A stretch of 64,000 nt of DNA from Streptomyces soli. GTDB lineage: Bacteria; Actinomycetota; Actinomycetes; Streptomycetales; Streptomycetaceae. Shown one piece after another: positions 61,824-64,000 of the stretch. Each line of letters starts with the position of its first letter. The first letter of the stretch is position 1. A program made the translations under genes and the position numbers. The notes beneath the pieces were generated by a model. The model was not told the origin of the DNA. It made no database searches and saw only the letters and a list, made by a program, of their open reading frames with translations. The DNA is taken from positions 1 through 64,000 of the forward strand of contig NZ_RJVR01000253.1 of assembly GCF_003999195.1 (NCBI RefSeq). Direction: 5' to 3'.

Positions 61824-63026
61824 ATGACTAAGCCACAGGTCGTCCTCGGGGTGAGCGGCGGGATCGCCGCGTACAAGGCGTGCGAGCTGCTGCGGCGGTT
61901 CACCGAGTCCGGACACGACGTGCGGGTGGTGCCCACCCAGTCGGCGCTGCACTTCGTGGGCGAGGCCACCTGGTCGGCGCTGTCCGGCCACCGGGCCACC
62001 ACCCGGGTGTGGGACGGCGTGGAGGAGGTCCCGCACGTACGGATCGGCCAGCACGCCGACCTCGTGGTGGTCGCCCCCGCGACCGCCGACATCCTCGCCA
62101 AGGCCGCCCACGGCCTGGCCGACGACCTGCTCACCAACACCCTGCTCACGGCGCGATGTCCTGTGGTGTTCGCCCCGGCCATGCACACCGAGATGTGGGA
62201 GCACCCCGCCACCCGGGAGAACGTCGCCACCCTGCGCCGCCGCGGCGCCATCGTCATCGAGCCCGCCGTCGGCCGACTCACCGGCGTCGACACCGGCAAG
62301 GGCCGCCTCCCCGACCCCGGCGAGATCTTCGAGGTCTGCCGCCGCGTCCTGGTCCGGGGCACCGCCGCCCCGGACCTGGTCGGCCGGCACGTCGTCATCA
62401 GCGCCGGCGGCACCCGCGAACCCCTCGACCCGGTCCGCTACCTCGGCAACCGCTCCTCCGGCAAGCAGGGCTACGCACTGGCCCGCGTCGCCCTCGCCCG
62501 GGGCGCCCGCGTCACTCTCGTCGCCGCCAACACCGCCCTGCCCGACCCCGCCGGCGCCGACGTGGTCCGGGTCGGCACCGCCGTACAGTTGCGCGAGGCC
62601 GTACTCAAGGCCGCCGCCGACGCCGACGCCGTGGTGATGGCGGCCGCCGTCGCCGATTTCCGGCCCGCCCACTACGCCGAGGGCAAGATCAAGAAGAAGG
62701 ACGGCGAGGAGCCGGCCCCGCTGGAGCTCGTACGCAACCCGGATGTGCTGGCCGAGCTTTCCCACGACCGCCCCCACCCCGGGCAGATCGTCGTCGGCTT
62801 CGCCGCCGAGACCGACAACGTCCTCGCCAACGGCCGCGCCAAGCTCGCCCGCAAGGGCTGCGACCTGCTCGTCGTCAACGAGGTGGGCGACAGCAAGGCC
62901 TTCGGCTCCGAGGAGAACGAGGCCGTCGTCCTCGCCGCCGACGGCTCCGAGACCCCGGTCCCGTACGGCCCCAAGGAGGCTCTCGCCGAGTTGGTGTGGG
63001 ACCTTGTGGCGCGGCGCCTGGGCTGA
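61824..63026 (+). CDS. coaBC: Bifunctional phosphopantothenoylcysteine decarboxylase/synthetase
   Basis: The product is 400 aa. The N-terminal flavin decarboxylase (CoaC) has GVSGGIAAYKACEL, the APATADILAKAAHG motif and the substrate-recognition clamp region. The C-terminal synthetase (CoaB) has SAGGTREPLDPVRYL, NRSSGKQG and KIKKKDGE. It makes 4'-phosphopantetheine for CoA. ATG 61824 is preferred over an earlier ATG that lies in the rpoZ terminator loop. CATAGACAC precedes it closely and may be a -10 for a leaderless mRNA. Confidence 0.95.
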   Translation: MTKPQVVLGVSGGIAAYKACELLRRFTESGHDVRVVPTQSALHFVGEATWSALSGHRATTRVWDGVEEVPHVRIGQHADLVVVAPATADILAKAAHGLADDLLTNTLLTARCPVVFAPAMHTEMWEHPATRENVATLRRRGAIVIEPAVGRLTGVDTGKGRLPDPGEIFEVCRRVLVRGTAAPDLVGRHVVISAGGTREPLDPVRYLGNRSSGKQGYALARVALARGARVTLVAANTALPDPAGADVVRVGTAVQLREAVLKAAADADAVVMAAAVADFRPAHYAEGKIKKKDGEEPAPLELVRNPDVLAELSHDRPHPGQIVVGFAAETDNVLANGRAKLARKGCDLLVVNEVGDSKAFGSEENEAVVLAADGSETPVPYGPKEALAELVWDLVARRLG

Positions 63027-63203
63027 TCAGCCCCCTTCGTCCTACGGTGAAATACGGTGTCGCAGGTCACGGCCATCCAAGGTGCGAGATCCCGTGTCCA
63101 CCGGAACGCTTCGAACGATAAACTAGCCAAGGAACCGCCGGGCGCAGCCCCGCGCGAGCCGCCAAATGTTCAGTCAGCAGCCGCTGCAACCCCAGGGAGC
63201 GAT

Positions 63204-64000
63204 GTGTCCCGCCGCCTGTTCACCTCGGAGTCCGTCACCGAGGGACACCCAGACAAGATCGCTGACCAGATCAGCGACACGATCCTCGACGCGCTCCTCA
63301 AGGAGGACCCCACCTCCCGTGTGGCTGTCGAGACGTTGATCACCACCGGCCTGGTGCATGTCGCCGGTGAGGTCACGACCAAGGGCTACGCCGACATCGC
63401 GACCCTGGTCCGTAACAAGATCCTCGAGATCGGCTACGACTCGTCGAAGAAGGGCTTCGACGGCGCCTCCTGCGGCGTCTCGGTCTCCATCGGCGCGCAG
63501 TCCCCGGACATCGCCCAGGGTGTCGACACCGCGTACGAGAAGCGGGTCGAGGGTGTCGCCACGGGTGACGAGGACGACGAGTTCGACAAGCAGGGCGCCG
63601 GCGACCAAGGCCTGATGTTCGGCTATGCCACCGACGAGACCCCCGAGCTCATGCCGCTCCCCATCACGCTGGCGCACCGCCTCTCCAAGCGCCTCACCGA
63701 GGTCCGCAAGAACGGGACCATCCCGTACCTGCGCCCGGACGGCAAGACCCAGGTCACCATCGAGTACAACGGCGACAAGGCCGTGCGTCTGGACACCGTC
63801 GTGGTCTCCTCGCAGCACGCGAGCGACATCGACCTCGACTCGCTGCTCGCCCCCGACATCCGCGAGTTCGTCGTCGAACCCGAACTCAAGGCGCTGGTCG
63901 ACCAGGGCCTCAAGCTCGACACCGACGGCTACCGCCTCCTCGTCAACCCCACCGGCCGCTTCGAGATCGGCGGCCCCATGGGTGACGCCGGCCTCACCGG
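63204..64000 (+). CDS. metK: S-adenosylmethionine synthetase, N-terminal part (runs off the right edge)
   Basis: About 265 residues are visible. The start [20 protein letters not shown] contains the methionine/ATP loop, and [15 protein letters not shown] and [10 protein letters not shown] are the family signatures; the C-terminus is missing. It makes SAM from methionine and ATP. GTG 63204 (VSRRLFT) has GGGAG upstream; an ATG two bases earlier is in the wrong frame. The 177-bp leader has a good -10 (TAAACT, 63119-63124) but no recognisable SAM riboswitch. Confidence 0.95.
   Translation, partial: MSRRLFTSESVTEGHPDKIADQISDTILDALLKEDPTSRVAVETLITTGLVHVAGEVTTKGYADIATLVRNKILEIGYDSSKKGFDGASCGVSVSIGAQSPDIAQGVDTAYEKRVEGVATGDEDDEFDKQGAGDQGLMFGYATDETPELMPLPITLAHRLSKRLTEVRKNGTIPYLRPDGKTQVTIEYNGDKAVRLDTVVVSSQHASDIDLDSLLAPDIREFVVEPELKALVDQGLKLDTDGYRLLVNPTGRFEIGGPMGDAGLT

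Noticed and set aside
63027-63203. SAM riboswitch upstream of metK
   Set aside because: No paired helices or conserved core of the known SAM classes could be drawn; only a -10 element is seen.

Overview
This 64 kb window is a block of core chromosome from a high-GC actinomycete, almost certainly Streptomyces or a close relative such as Kitasatospora. Four things point there: very strong G/C bias at third codon positions, many GTG and TTG starts, genes for BldD and an sIHF-like protein, and a gene order that, from memory, follows the S. coelicolor interval from about SCO1476 (metK) to SCO1531 (thrS), running in the opposite direction. No prophage, CRISPR array, rRNA operon or natural-product cluster is visible. 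The accessory content is a transposon relic beside tRNA-Val, a family of GC-rich palindromic mini-repeats, one frameshifted gene and one truncated STAND ATPase.

Left part (1-14.4 kb): a partial zinc-ribbon protein; an SRPBCC protein; an IS200/IS605-like right-end relic; tRNA-Val(CAC); a DEDDh exonuclease; a coupled pair made of a DUF4365 nuclease-like protein and an unknown protein; a DUF2231-like membrane protein; thrS; a HIT protein; an unknown multi-pass membrane protein; an EF-G2-like GTPase with altered G motifs; and the phosphatidylinositol mannoside cluster pgsA-patA-pimA, whose genes overlap by 4 nt.

Middle part (14.4-33.7 kb): vitamin B6 synthesis (pdxS, pdxT); yebC; ruvCAB for Holliday-junction processing; yajC-secD-secF for protein export; apt and rel for purine salvage and (p)ppGpp; DUF349 and membrane cyclophilin genes on the reverse strand; an MBL-fold hydrolase; hisS; a VKOR-like disulfide enzyme; and rarA.

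From 33.7 to 49.2 kb: a frameshifted DUF2470 gene behind a DtxR/DmdR-type iron box; rpsD; a STAND fragment; two small envelope-type genes leading into alaS-ruvX-mltG; shikimate-pathway genes aroE, aroC, aroK, aroB; a repeat-filled gap; a P-loop kinase-like gene; a peptidase-M24-like gene with lost metal ligands; efp; and nusB.

Right part (49.3-64 kb): bldD, the c-di-GMP-responsive developmental regulator, faces a complete pyrimidine operon (pyrR-pyrB-pyrC-orf-carA-carB-pyrD-pyrF). The operon starts with a PyrR-type RNA hairpin that would mask the pyrR ribosome binding site. It is followed by the sIHF gene, gmk, rpoZ, coaBC and the start of metK. The most unusual observation is that the palindromic repeat family found in the intergenic gaps also lies, in frame, inside pyrC, the membrane gene after it and the 5' end of pdxT.
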